Source: Saprospiraceae bacterium (lineage in GTDB: Bacteria > Bacteroidota > Bacteroidia > Chitinophagales > Saprospiraceae). Taken from it: a DNA stretch of 64,000 nucleotides. Positions 7,408 to 15,633 of this stretch are shown here, in pieces (position 1 is the stretch's first letter; the number at the start of each line of letters is the position of its first letter). The notes below the pieces were generated by a model that was given only the letters and a program-made list of their open reading frames with translations, was not told where the DNA came from and did no database searches. The translations under genes were made by a program, and so were the position numbers. The stretch is taken from NCBI GenBank assembly GCA_028285545.1, contig JANQPA010000075.1:62001-126000 (forward strand). Reading direction: 5' to 3'.

Positions 7408-10320
7408 TTACCGTTTATCAAGAATCATCTTCTTTGACACCGACAATGGCCCAGCCTGTAATCGATAAATATAAACACCACCGGCCTGATTGTCTGCCTG
7501 CCATTTGATCTGGTGCTCTCCTTTTGGTAATTCATCATCAACCAAACGGACTATTTCTTGTCCCATCAGATTATAGATGCTTAGATTGACATGGTCATCT
7601 TCTGGGAGTCGGAAATAGATGGTTGTTTCCTCTGTAAAAGGATTGGGCCAACTATTGAGCATGGAAACCTGGTTTACCCTCACCTGCTCTAAATCTTGCC
7701 TGGGTTCTGATTTTAGATAAGGGAAATCACTACAAGCTGTTTTGCCACTATTAATAGCTTCCAGCAATTTGGTGGCCAGTTCCAGGATTTCATCAGCCTG
7801 TACCCTTGAAAGTCCTCTCCTGCCTCGATTTGATCTGGTGATATCGATAAAAGATTCTAATTTTCTGACTGCTGCCCTTTCATTAATTAGGTCGCACTGA
7901 TATCTAACATTGGATAAATCAATTAGCAGGCTGCTTTTATACCAGCTTCTTAAACCGGACCGTCGAACCAACTTTCTTAGATCAGAAATAACTACAAATA
8001 CATCAATATAATCATCACAATCAAATCCAATTCCATCTCTATCAATATCTACCTGATCAGTAAAGGGAATAAAGGGACAGTTGTCATTGACATCCGGCAC
8101 TCCATCATTGTCATCATCATCATCGCCATAATCACAGATGCCATCTCCATCGTTGTCAGGGCCGTCATTAGCTGGATCCCTAGAACCTCTACTGCAATCA
8201 TCACAACCATCATTATCCGAATCCCCACATGAATAACGATCAGTTGGATCAGGGTCGAGGTGATCTAGTACTCCATCATTATCATCATCGGGGTCGAGGC
8301 AATTCGGAATATCATCTTCATCATTATCTGGTGAAACACTATTTGCATTTAAAGGGTCAGAACCGCATTTTATCTCATCTTCATCTGATTGTCCGTCATT
8401 ATCATCGTCCGGATCACCGGAATCACAGATCCCATCTCCATCATTGTCAGGGCCATCATTAGCTGGATTATTGATACCACTGGAACAATCATCACAACCG
8501 TCATTGTCCGAATCCCCACAGACATTAGGATCAAAAGGATCACTATCAATACTATCTTCTACTCCATCATTATCATCATCTGGATCACCGGAATCACAGA
8601 TCCCATCTCCATCATTATCTGGTCCATCATTATTTGGATCATTCGAGCCGCTGGCACAATCGTCGCAACCATCTTGATCGGAATCGAGACAGATATTGGG
8701 GTTGAGAGGATCATTGTCCTGTCCATCTGGTACGCCATCATTATCATCATCTGGATCAAAACAATCCAGGATCCCATCTTGATCTGTATCCGCAGAGGTA
8801 CTATTTGCATTTAGAGGATCAGAGCCACATTTTATCTCATCTTCATCTGATTGTCCATCATTATCATCATCCGGATCGCCCGAATCACAGATCCCATCTC
8901 CATCATTATCTGGTCCATCATTATTTGGATTATTCGAGCCACTGGCACAATCGTCACAACCATCCTTATCCGCATCGCGGCAAATATTAGGGTTGAGTGG
9001 ATTACTATCCTGACCATCAAGCACTCCATCGTTATCATCATCTGGATCTACACAGTCAGCAATTCCATCAATATCAGTATCTGTAAAACCTTCATCAATG
9101 CTATTATCCAGGTCATTATCGACCCCATCACATGTCTCACATCTTGAATTAAAATTGAAGGGGTCAGATCCACATGAATTTTCTGCTGCATCAGTAATCC
9201 CATCATTATCATTATCTGAATCACAAACATTTCCTATACCATCCTGATCAGTATCGGCCTGATTGGGATTATAGGTATTTGGACAATTATCCTGATTATT
9301 ACAGATACCATCTCCGTCACTGTCTCCACCTGCGGCTGCACAAGGGTCACAGGACCCAGTCACGATAACAGTTACTGTACGATCGCTAGTGATATTGCAA
9401 GTTCCTTCCCTTCTGACATAATAAGTAGTCGTGGAAGTTGGATTTACCTTATGTGGTCCAGGGCCATTGGCAAAATTAGACCCACTACCATTCGGGCCGG
9501 TATACCATTTGATGGTGGCTCCAGTTCCATTCCTTCCACCACTTGCCGACAAAAAGACATCCTGGCCACCACATACGGAGGTAGGACTGGCGGAGGCACT
9601 GGGTCTGGTGGAGGTGGTTCCAATAGTTACTGTTGTACCTGAATTACAGGCACCTGGAGGGGTACATTTCCCTTCTCCACGCACAAAATAGGTGGTTGTC
9701 CCTGATACATTTACATTAAAAGATGTCCCTGTGGTAGAACCCAGAAAGGTACCTCCACAGCTCCCCGAATAAACTCTCCATTCATCTGCATCATTCAAGG
9801 AGCCAGCAATTGTCAAAGTTACGGCCCCATTGGAGCAAAGAAAATTGGAGGAGGCTGTAACGGAAGGAGCGGATGCAGGAACAGGAGCTGGGGCGGAATA
9901 TACTATATCATCCAAGTCCCATGAGTTAAATGCAAATCCTCCTGGGGCATCTAATCTAAATTGAAGCCATTTGATTCCTGTCCAATTTAAAACCTCTACC
10001 CCTCCTGATCCAATTTGGAATACGTGTCGACGTCCTGTATCGTCGGTCACTTCCCATATTCCATCCCCATTAAGAAAAGGTTTTTTTGTGAAACTAATAA
10101 CATCCCAGCAATTTTCATTTTTTGTAATTCTTGCCGAAGAGCCTGTGCCTACATCGGCTAAAAAGATAACTCCTCCAGAGCCTTTCCAACCTGTAAAAGT
10201 AAAACCCGGCTCACTAGGCCCATTATCAAAGGTCATGGTTTGATTTTGGCCTTGAGTATTAATTTGGAAAATCCCAAGACTAAGAAATAGCAAGAGATAA
10301 TTTAGGTATAAATTTTTCAT
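7408..10320 (-). CDS. T9SS-secreted protein with Ig-like domains and thrombospondin type 3 repeats
   Basis: This 970-residue protein is secreted. It has a signal peptide (1-24), then an N-terminal beta-rich domain (about 28-140). Two Ig-like domains of the Bacteroidota type follow (about 150-235 and 240-325, with the TTTYFVRGEG and TTTYYVRREG strands). A long calcium-binding thrombospondin type 3 array (about 325-768) is dominated by DxDxDG and DPDDDNDG units. Next is a helical segment (about 770-880), then a C-terminal type IX sorting domain of about 80 residues starting at NSWPNPF and ending KKMILDKR. The sorting domain predicts export by T9SS and cell-surface attachment or release. The TSP3 array would be stiffened by Ca2+. 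Function is probably structural or adhesive (inference). It stands alone, with its own terminator. Confidence 0.9.
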   Translation of the reverse strand: MKNLYLNYLLLFLSLGIFQINTQGQNQTMTFDNGPSEPGFTFTGWKGSGGVIFLADVGTGSSARITKNENCWDVISFTKKPFLNGDGIWEVTDDTGRRHVFQIGSGGVEVLNWTGIKWLQFRLDAPGGFAFNSWDLDDIVYSAPAPVPASAPSVTASSNFLCSNGAVTLTIAGSLNDADEWRVYSGSCGGTFLGSTTGTSFNVNVSGTTTYFVRGEGKCTPPGACNSGTTVTIGTTSTRPSASASPTSVCGGQDVFLSASGGRNGTGATIKWYTGPNGSGSNFANGPGPHKVNPTSTTTYYVRREGTCNITSDRTVTVIVTGSCDPCAAAGGDSDGDGICNNQDNCPNTYNPNQADTDQDGIGNVCDSDNDNDGITDAAENSCGSDPFNFNSRCETCDGVDNDLDNSIDEGFTDTDIDGIADCVDPDDDNDGVLDGQDSNPLNPNICRDADKDGCDDCASGSNNPNNDGPDNDGDGICDSGDPDDDNDGQSDEDEIKCGSDPLNANSTSADTDQDGILDCFDPDDDNDGVPDGQDNDPLNPNICLDSDQDGCDDCASGSNDPNNDGPDNDGDGICDSGDPDDDNDGVEDSIDSDPFDPNVCGDSDNDGCDDCSSGINNPANDGPDNDGDGICDSGDPDDDNDGQSDEDEIKCGSDPLNANSVSPDNDEDDIPNCLDPDDDNDGVLDHLDPDPTDRYSCGDSDNDGCDDCSRGSRDPANDGPDNDGDGICDYGDDDDDNDGVPDVNDNCPFIPFTDQVDIDRDGIGFDCDDYIDVFVVISDLRKLVRRSGLRSWYKSSLLIDLSNVRYQCDLINERAAVRKLESFIDITRSNRGRRGLSRVQADEILELATKLLEAINSGKTACSDFPYLKSEPRQDLEQVRVNQVSMLNSWPNPFTEETTIYFRLPEDDHVNLSIYNLMGQEIVRLVDDELPKGEHQIKWQADNQAGGVYIYRLQAGPLSVSKKMILDKR
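8015..9345 (-). repeat. Degenerate tandem repeat DNA encoding the TSP3 array
   Basis: This stretch of the secreted-protein gene consists of repeated GAY/AAY-rich units (seen on the plus strand as CCATCATTATCATCATC-type words). Four blocks encode the NDGPDNDGDGICD unit, around 8120-8160, 8430-8460, 8590-8630 and 8890-8930, and they are close to identical at DNA level. Two larger blocks containing DEDEIKCGSDPLNANS are duplicated. This makes several long reading frames on both strands that are not genes. Confidence 0.85.
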
Positions 10321-10562
10321 GGCTACATTTTTATGTTTTAAGGTTAGAAGAGATATTGACTTGTACTGGATATCAATTTAGGAGCAGAGGTATTGAAATG
10401 CAGAAATATTAAGTGGAGGTTGCTCATTCTTAAGTGAATGATCAGATTTATCATTTTATGCTTTATGAGACTTTGGGAATAGAAGCTTTTTTGCCGATTT
10501 TTCTAATAAAAGATCATTACCTTGAGCTTTCTTTTTCGAGGGAAAATTGAACTAGGAAATTC

Positions 10563-11705
10563 ATGAAAAGTACCGGAAAATCTAATCACCTTTATGCCTT
10601 AGGATTTATTGCTACTTCTAGTTTTAGTATTTATCTGGTGTTACCCTTGGCCTTAGGAGGGATGGTAGAGTATTTGGATTTTACTGACAAACAAATAGGT
10701 TACCTGGCATTAATAAGTTCTATTGGTCTGGCCTTGGGTAGTTTGTGGGTACCTCTTCGAAAGGGTAAGCTTTCTTTTTATACTATTGCCAAATGGAGTC
10801 TTGCGTCCCTTTTGATTATAGATATGATCAGCATATTTTCGACAGACTTTTATTCTCTTTCACTGCTTCGATTTTTTGCTGGTTTTTTTGGAGGTATCAT
10901 ATACGCTGCCGTTTTGTCTACTCTTTCTTCTCTAAAGATGCCGGAAAGAGGATTTACTATTTATGTCCTGGTCTATAGTTGTACTTCAGCCATTTATCTT
11001 TTTGTTACTCCTTATATATTGAATATTGGTCAGATGCCTGCTTTGTTTATATTCATGGCTCTAAATGCGGGAGCAGGATTATTGTTATCTCCTAATATCA
11101 AAGCACTGAGTGAAGGAAATCAGCAATTGCCCCAAATTCAATTAAGTTTTTTACTAAAAAATAAGCTGATCTGGTTTTCTTTATTGGCTTATTTGTTTTT
11201 ACAGATGGGTTGTGGTGCCATTTGGGCCTACCTGGAAAGAATTGGAGATTTTCATGGATTCAGCAATCAGTTTATGGGTATTACTTTTGGTGTCAGTGAG
11301 TTTGCTGCTATCCTGGCCAGTATTTTGGTTTTAAAAATAGGCGATTCCAAAGGTATTTTAATCCCTATTGTTCTGGGTATTTTACTGTTGGCCATTTCTA
11401 GTTTTGTTGTAAATTTCATTCCCTATCCACTGTTTTTTCTAATAGCTGTTTTTATTTTGGCGGGTGCCTGGGCGGGTACATTTCCCTTTTTCCAAAAGGT
11501 GCAAGCAAGCCATGATCCTTTAGGAAAAATCGTTTCTCTTGGGGCCTTTGTCAATCTCTTAGGAAAAGGATTAGGACCAGCTACCGCCGCCTTATTTTTA
11601 ACCTCAGAAAATTATAATAATGTGATCTGGACCAGCCTGATAACCTTTCTTTTAAGTTTTGTCTTTATTTTTCCGGAATTATTAAGCCTCGAACGCAAAA
11701 AATGA
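10563..11705 (+). CDS. Major facilitator superfamily transporter
   Basis: The 380-residue polytopic protein has about twelve hydrophobic segments in two halves separated by a short hydrophilic loop near residues 180-195. The loop after helix 2 (LWVPLRKGKLS) resembles the MFS loop 2-3 signature only loosely. At 380 residues it is at the short end of the family. The substrate cannot be read from the sequence. The stop overlaps the next gene's ATG by 4 bp (ATGA), so it forms a two-gene unit with a GNAT acetyltransferase. An efflux role with a detoxifying acetyltransferase is possible but only inference. Confidence 0.8.
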   Translation: MKSTGKSNHLYALGFIATSSFSIYLVLPLALGGMVEYLDFTDKQIGYLALISSIGLALGSLWVPLRKGKLSFYTIAKWSLASLLIIDMISIFSTDFYSLSLLRFFAGFFGGIIYAAVLSTLSSLKMPERGFTIYVLVYSCTSAIYLFVTPYILNIGQMPALFIFMALNAGAGLLLSPNIKALSEGNQQLPQIQLSFLLKNKLIWFSLLAYLFLQMGCGAIWAYLERIGDFHGFSNQFMGITFGVSEFAAILASILVLKIGDSKGILIPIVLGILLLAISSFVVNFIPYPLFFLIAVFILAGAWAGTFPFFQKVQASHDPLGKIVSLGAFVNLLGKGLGPATAALFLTSENYNNVIWTSLITFLLSFVFIFPELLSLERKK

Positions 11706-12184
11706 ATATTCGAAAAGCCACCAAAAAAGATTTAAAAAGGGTATTGGATATGTTTCAGGAGGTCATCAATCAAAAAATATATTACCCTTATGATCATAAT
11801 ACTTCCCAAAATGAGATTGAACATTCTTGGGTTAATCTAAATAACCATATATATGTAGCTGAGGAAGAAAATGAGCTGCTTGGAGCCTATATTGTTAAAC
11901 CCAACTATGCTGGCTGGGGCCAACATATAGCAAATGCTGCCTATATGGTTGATTCGAGGGCAAGAGGTAAGGGGATAGGCAGACAATTGACAAAGCATTC
12001 TTTACAATCGGCTAAGGAAGCTGGTTTTAGGGCCATGCAATTTAATTTAGTAGTAAGCACCAACAAAAATGCTGTTCACCTTTGGAAAGAACATGGATTT
12101 GAGATCATAGCTACTATTCCTGAGGGTTTTCTCCATCATGAATTAGGCTATGTAGATGCTTATATTTTTTACAGGAAACTTTGA
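11702..12184 (+). CDS. GNAT family N-acetyltransferase
   Basis: The 160-residue single-domain protein matches the GNAT fold along its length. It has an N-terminal strand MNIRKATKKDLKRVLDMF, acceptor-side strands with YIVKPNYAGWGQHIANAAYM, the acetyl-CoA pyrophosphate-binding loop ARGKGIGRQL (about residues 87-96), and a C-terminal segment NKNAVHLWKEHGFEI typical of the superfamily. It acetylates an amine using acetyl-CoA, and the acceptor is unknown. Translation is coupled to the upstream MFS gene through a 4-bp overlap. Confidence 0.88.
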   Translation: MNIRKATKKDLKRVLDMFQEVINQKIYYPYDHNTSQNEIEHSWVNLNNHIYVAEEENELLGAYIVKPNYAGWGQHIANAAYMVDSRARGKGIGRQLTKHSLQSAKEAGFRAMQFNLVVSTNKNAVHLWKEHGFEIIATIPEGFLHHELGYVDAYIFYRKL

Positions 12185-12222
12185 TGGACTCACGGATTCA
12201 CGGGTATACCCATACTGAGTTG

Positions 12223-12972
12223 CTAATAAAAAACATACTTCTCCATCTCCCGTTTTATCTCATTCGGACTTAAATAAGTACCCCCACCCTCATCTTTAGC
12301 AATTTCTTCATCCGTACGACCGAATGATTTGCGAGCATAATAAGCGAAATCATATAATTGATACCCCAGGCCATGAGCAATAGCTCGCTTATCTGTTTGG
12401 CGTTCAAAATCTCTATGAAAAAGGCGGTCTTTGGTGTATTTATAGGCAATCCAGGCCAGTTGGAAAGAGTTTTTGTCCAGGTAATAAACAGAGTGAGCCA
12501 ATTCATGGCCAATAATGCCTACCTGGGCATTGAAAGGAGTATTTTTTAATAGTATTGGCTCAAAACGGGTATTAGACTTATCACTAATCACTACCCAAAA
12601 CTTGCGTTTTACCCATGGGAATAAAACAGTGATGGGAGAAGGACGGGATGATAGAGGAATATATGCTGGCTGTATGAGAAAGTCTATCGGAGTATCTTTT
12701 AATTCCGGATAGTGTGATAAAGCCAATAGACACTGATATTCAAATCCTTTTGCCAGCTTTTTGTTTTTACCAAACTGTTTTAACAGGGAAAAATAATGAT
12801 TGGAATCTACCTCAGGGTCATACTTTGGAAAGGCTTTGAAGTTTTGTTTTTCTACCTCACTCAAAGTTACATTTTTACTGTCTCTGTCCAGGGCCAATAA
12901 AACGATAATGATGATTAGGATGCTAAGGATAGCCAAAAAAGCCCATTTAAAAATGCGACGGATGATTTTCAT
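12223..12972 (-). CDS. Membrane-anchored HExxH putative metallopeptidase
   Basis: The 249-residue protein starts with a basic N-terminus and one membrane helix (about 9-28), leaving a soluble domain outside or facing the periplasm. H156-E-L-A-H160 fits the zincin HExxH motif, preceded by GIIG in a helix. A downstream acidic cluster FERQTDKRA (E190, D194) could supply the third zinc ligand. I do not recognise a named family. The protease assignment rests on the motif and the anchor. The final residues (KREMEKYVFY) follow a Gly-rich EGGGTYLSPNEIK segment. It lies convergent to the GNAT gene and 185 bp from the SnoaL-like gene. Confidence 0.6.
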   Translation of the reverse strand: MKIIRRIFKWAFLAILSILIIIIVLLALDRDSKNVTLSEVEKQNFKAFPKYDPEVDSNHYFSLLKQFGKNKKLAKGFEYQCLLALSHYPELKDTPIDFLIQPAYIPLSSRPSPITVLFPWVKRKFWVVISDKSNTRFEPILLKNTPFNAQVGIIGHELAHSVYYLDKNSFQLAWIAYKYTKDRLFHRDFERQTDKRAIAHGLGYQLYDFAYYARKSFGRTDEEIAKDEGGGTYLSPNEIKREMEKYVFY

Positions 12973-13156
12973 TAGGGAATCTTAATTTTAAATAAACCCT
13001 TTTTAGGATAATCGGATGTCCATTAAAGTAATAAGAATAAGGAAGAAAGTAAAGAGAAAGACCAGGCCTTAACTAATTTCAATGGCCCATTTTTAAAACA
13101 AGAATGGCCTCCCTGGAATAGGAGGCCCCTTGATTAAAAAATCTTAACAAAATTCT

Positions 13157-13627
13157 TTATGACTGTGGTGGGGTCGGAACCATTAGCATCATCCTTCCTA
13201 CTTTCCATTTACCATTGATTTTTTGAGCTAATGTGGCATATGAGCCAATGATTTTCACTTTTTGTCCATTTGCTTTTATGGTGGCATCAATAGTATACGG
13301 GCCGGTGACATAGGAATAATTACCAGGCAGGGAAATTATCTCTCCTGCACCAATTTGAGCTTTGGCACTCATATTAGCAAAAAATTGCTGGTAATAAGCT
13401 CTAACAGCCGTTTTGCCGTTTGACTGCTGATTGTCAGAACCAATGATTATGGCATCATCAGTGAAAAGTGCGGTTACTGCCTGCGCATCTCCTGAATTAT
13501 ATATCTTCTCAAAGTGGGTTACAAAGGACTTTATTTCTCGCTCAACAGATTGGGCCATACTGAAGCTTGGAAGTGTTAAGAAAGCAAATGCAATAAAGAA
13601 AGAAATGATTCCAGACGTGATTTTCAT
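13157..13627 (-). CDS. Exported SnoaL-like/DUF4440 (NTF2-fold) protein
   Basis: I chose the ATG at 13627 because the longer frame begins with TTG. The product is 156 residues with a signal peptide ending near SFSMAQ. The mature part has the layout of the SgcJ/EcaC and DUF4440 group: a helix with VTHFEKIYNSGDAQAVTALFTDDAII, then strands with GKTAVRAYYQQFF and a C-terminal NGKWKVGRMM. The fold makes a small cone-shaped cavity. Members bind small molecules or act as isomerases, but most bacterial exported ones have no known substrate. No operon partner is evident. Confidence 0.8.
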   Translation of the reverse strand: MKITSGIISFFIAFAFLTLPSFSMAQSVEREIKSFVTHFEKIYNSGDAQAVTALFTDDAIIIGSDNQQSNGKTAVRAYYQQFFANMSAKAQIGAGEIISLPGNYSYVTGPYTIDATIKANGQKVKIIGSYATLAQKINGKWKVGRMMLMVPTPPQS

Positions 13628-13790
13628 AGTTTTCAAGTTTTAATTTTGAATGAATAACTACAATGTATCGGCATTCCTTTATTCCATCAACTTTACTAAG
13701 TGAAGGGCCATTTATTATAAGTGAATGGCATGGTTTTTAATTTAATGGAAACTCCTGCATGATTAGGATTAGTAATTGACGCAACTTGCT

Positions 13791-13912
<122 letters not shown>

Positions 13913-13936
13913 AAGTTGTATGGCAACTTAAATTAA

Positions 13937-14626
13937 TTAATCTTTTACACGATAGACCTTATACCCCATGGAAAAAGAGTAAATGTCTACCAAAATATGT
14001 GCCAGTATGGCCAACCAAAGTGATCCAATTGGAACGCTTAGTGCAGAAAAAACGAGCCCCAAAACAAAAGCACCAGCCGCGTTTTTTAATCCAGTCCCAA
14101 AATGTAAAATACCAAAAACCAGGTTTACTAAAATTATGGCAGGCACTATTGACATATACAAAGAAAGAAACCAAAACAAATACCCCCTGTATAATATTTC
14201 TTCAAATGTGCCAGCAGCAAAGGAAAGGACAATGGCCCATCTGTATTCAGCCCTTTTACGAGGCATTAAATAAGAGACGTCAGAATATTTGGCTTTTATG
14301 GTATCCACTCTTTCTGAAGGAATTTTCATTTTATGGAGTATCAAAAGAAAGAGAAGAGGTGTTAACCAAACGATTATTATAAGCAGTGGATTTTGAAGAA
14401 AGGACATACCAATAAAATCCGCCGAATCTTCCATCGAATAGATGACTATAAAAACTGCAGCAGTTAGAATAACCTGAATGATTATTGATTGCAAGTAAAC
14501 TTGAATCAATTTCTCCGGCTGATCAGTTAACATTTTTTTTGCCTGAGGTCCGCCCCAAAGGCCATAAATGGGAAAAATGACCCCAATAATTGCACTAAGA
14601 ATAAAATACAGATATAATAATTCCAT
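13937..14626 (-). CDS. CPBP family intramembrane glutamic endopeptidase
   Basis: The 229-residue polytopic membrane protein carries all three CPBP/Abi motifs. These are E142-E143-I-L-Y-R147 in one helix, F-G-I-L-H175 in the next, and H210-x3-D214 near the C-terminus. The family (Rce1-like) cleaves substrates inside the membrane using the motif-1 glutamates. Bacterial members are linked to bacteriocin self-immunity, membrane protein maturation or have unknown roles. Here there is no bacteriocin gene or prenylated substrate next door. It is transcribed alone, divergent in function from its neighbours. Confidence 0.88.
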   Translation of the reverse strand: MELLYLYFILSAIIGVIFPIYGLWGGPQAKKMLTDQPEKLIQVYLQSIIIQVILTAAVFIVIYSMEDSADFIGMSFLQNPLLIIIVWLTPLLFLLILHKMKIPSERVDTIKAKYSDVSYLMPRKRAEYRWAIVLSFAAGTFEEILYRGYLFWFLSLYMSIVPAIILVNLVFGILHFGTGLKNAAGAFVLGLVFSALSVPIGSLWLAILAHILVDIYSFSMGYKVYRVKD

Positions 14627-14690
14627 GATTACTTATTGTATTAATGTATCGACTTGTATGGATGTATTTTGATCAAATGTTTAATTGTCA

Positions 14691-15416
14691 TTAAACCTGG
14701 TTTTTAAGGATGATCTCCCACAACCTTTTATCTTCTAATAATTCAAATTTATTTTTGACAAGCAAAGAGGAATGATTAGATGAATCTGTTTTTTTGTATA
14801 CTCTGAAAATCTTCGATTCCTCCAAATAGGATTCAGGAATATTCCTTTCGCTGATGAGGCTTCGTATTTTTTTGTGTAAAGATTTTTCATCGATGGATTC
14901 AATGGGGGCAATAATTATTTCATTATCAGGAAAATCCAAACAAAATTCTTTCATTTTAAGTGAAATGGCTTTTAAATCGTCAGGTGATATTTTATAAAGC
15001 CTTTTGAATGCTCTGGAAAAAGTTTCGTAGTCATTATAGCCAAGTTCCAAGCTGAGTTCATGAATGGTAATCGTAGAAGACATCAGTGAGTGATATGCCT
15101 TTTCCATTCGAATCTCTTCAATAAACTGGAAAGGTGTTCTTTGGGTTTCCTTCTTAAACAATCGATGGAATTGAGAAACTGAGAGGCAAGCGATTTGTGC
15201 AAGCCCTTTCAGATCGAGCACCTGCCCCAGGTGATCTTCAATATAATCCAATGTATTTTTTATTCTTATGTCCACATAGCTAAAATAACCAATTAGAAAA
15301 TGGAAAGTATGACGATTCTTACTATTTATCGGAGGTTTTATTTTTGGCACTATTACTGCCTTATTATATGGACTATTGGTGCTAATTTCTAAAAAGAGTT
15401 TGTGGCCAGCCATCAT
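14691..15416 (-). CDS. AraC family transcriptional regulator
   Basis: The 241-residue protein has a double helix-turn-helix AraC domain at about 50-150 (LKGLAQIACLSVSQFHRLFK, then TIHELSLELGYNDYETFSRA and FKRLYKISPDD). A C-terminal region of about 90 residues (from about 152) may be a remnant ligand-binding domain. The first 48 residues are not typical of the family. A GTG start at the VDIRIKNTLDYIEDHL segment would make a more usual N-terminus, so the start is uncertain. Target genes are not evident. It could act on the neighbouring CPBP gene 64 bp downstream or on the divergent DUF5916 gene. Confidence 0.85.
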   Translation of the reverse strand: MMAGHKLFLEISTNSPYNKAVIVPKIKPPINSKNRHTFHFLIGYFSYVDIRIKNTLDYIEDHLGQVLDLKGLAQIACLSVSQFHRLFKKETQRTPFQFIEEIRMEKAYHSLMSSTITIHELSLELGYNDYETFSRAFKRLYKISPDDLKAISLKMKEFCLDFPDNEIIIAPIESIDEKSLHKKIRSLISERNIPESYLEESKIFRVYKKTDSSNHSSLLVKNKFELLEDKRLWEIILKNQV

Positions 15417-15633
15417 TGCTCATGGTTTGTGGGACTCTCTAGCACTTTGGGTATTTTACAGTGAGGGGATTCCTCATTGAAATTTCTAATTTTCTCTTTG
15501 AAAAATCAGGCCTAGTTTCAGTATTAAGCTTCTTCAATCAGTAACTATACTGTTGGGAGTAATAATTATCTCGTTCATAACTACCATTATGAAGTAAATT
15601 GTTAATTTCCGACACTAAACATTAGTTCGAAGA

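Noticed and set aside
7296-7508. 70-residue plus-strand ORF
   Set aside because: It covers a perfect terminator hairpin and the 3' end of the T9SS gene.
8229-9147. Several plus- and minus-frame ORFs of 60-140 residues rich in His/Ile or Ser/Pro in the TSP3 region
   Set aside because: They are shadows of the Asp-rich repeat coding sequence of the T9SS protein; composition follows the repeat and there is no start context.
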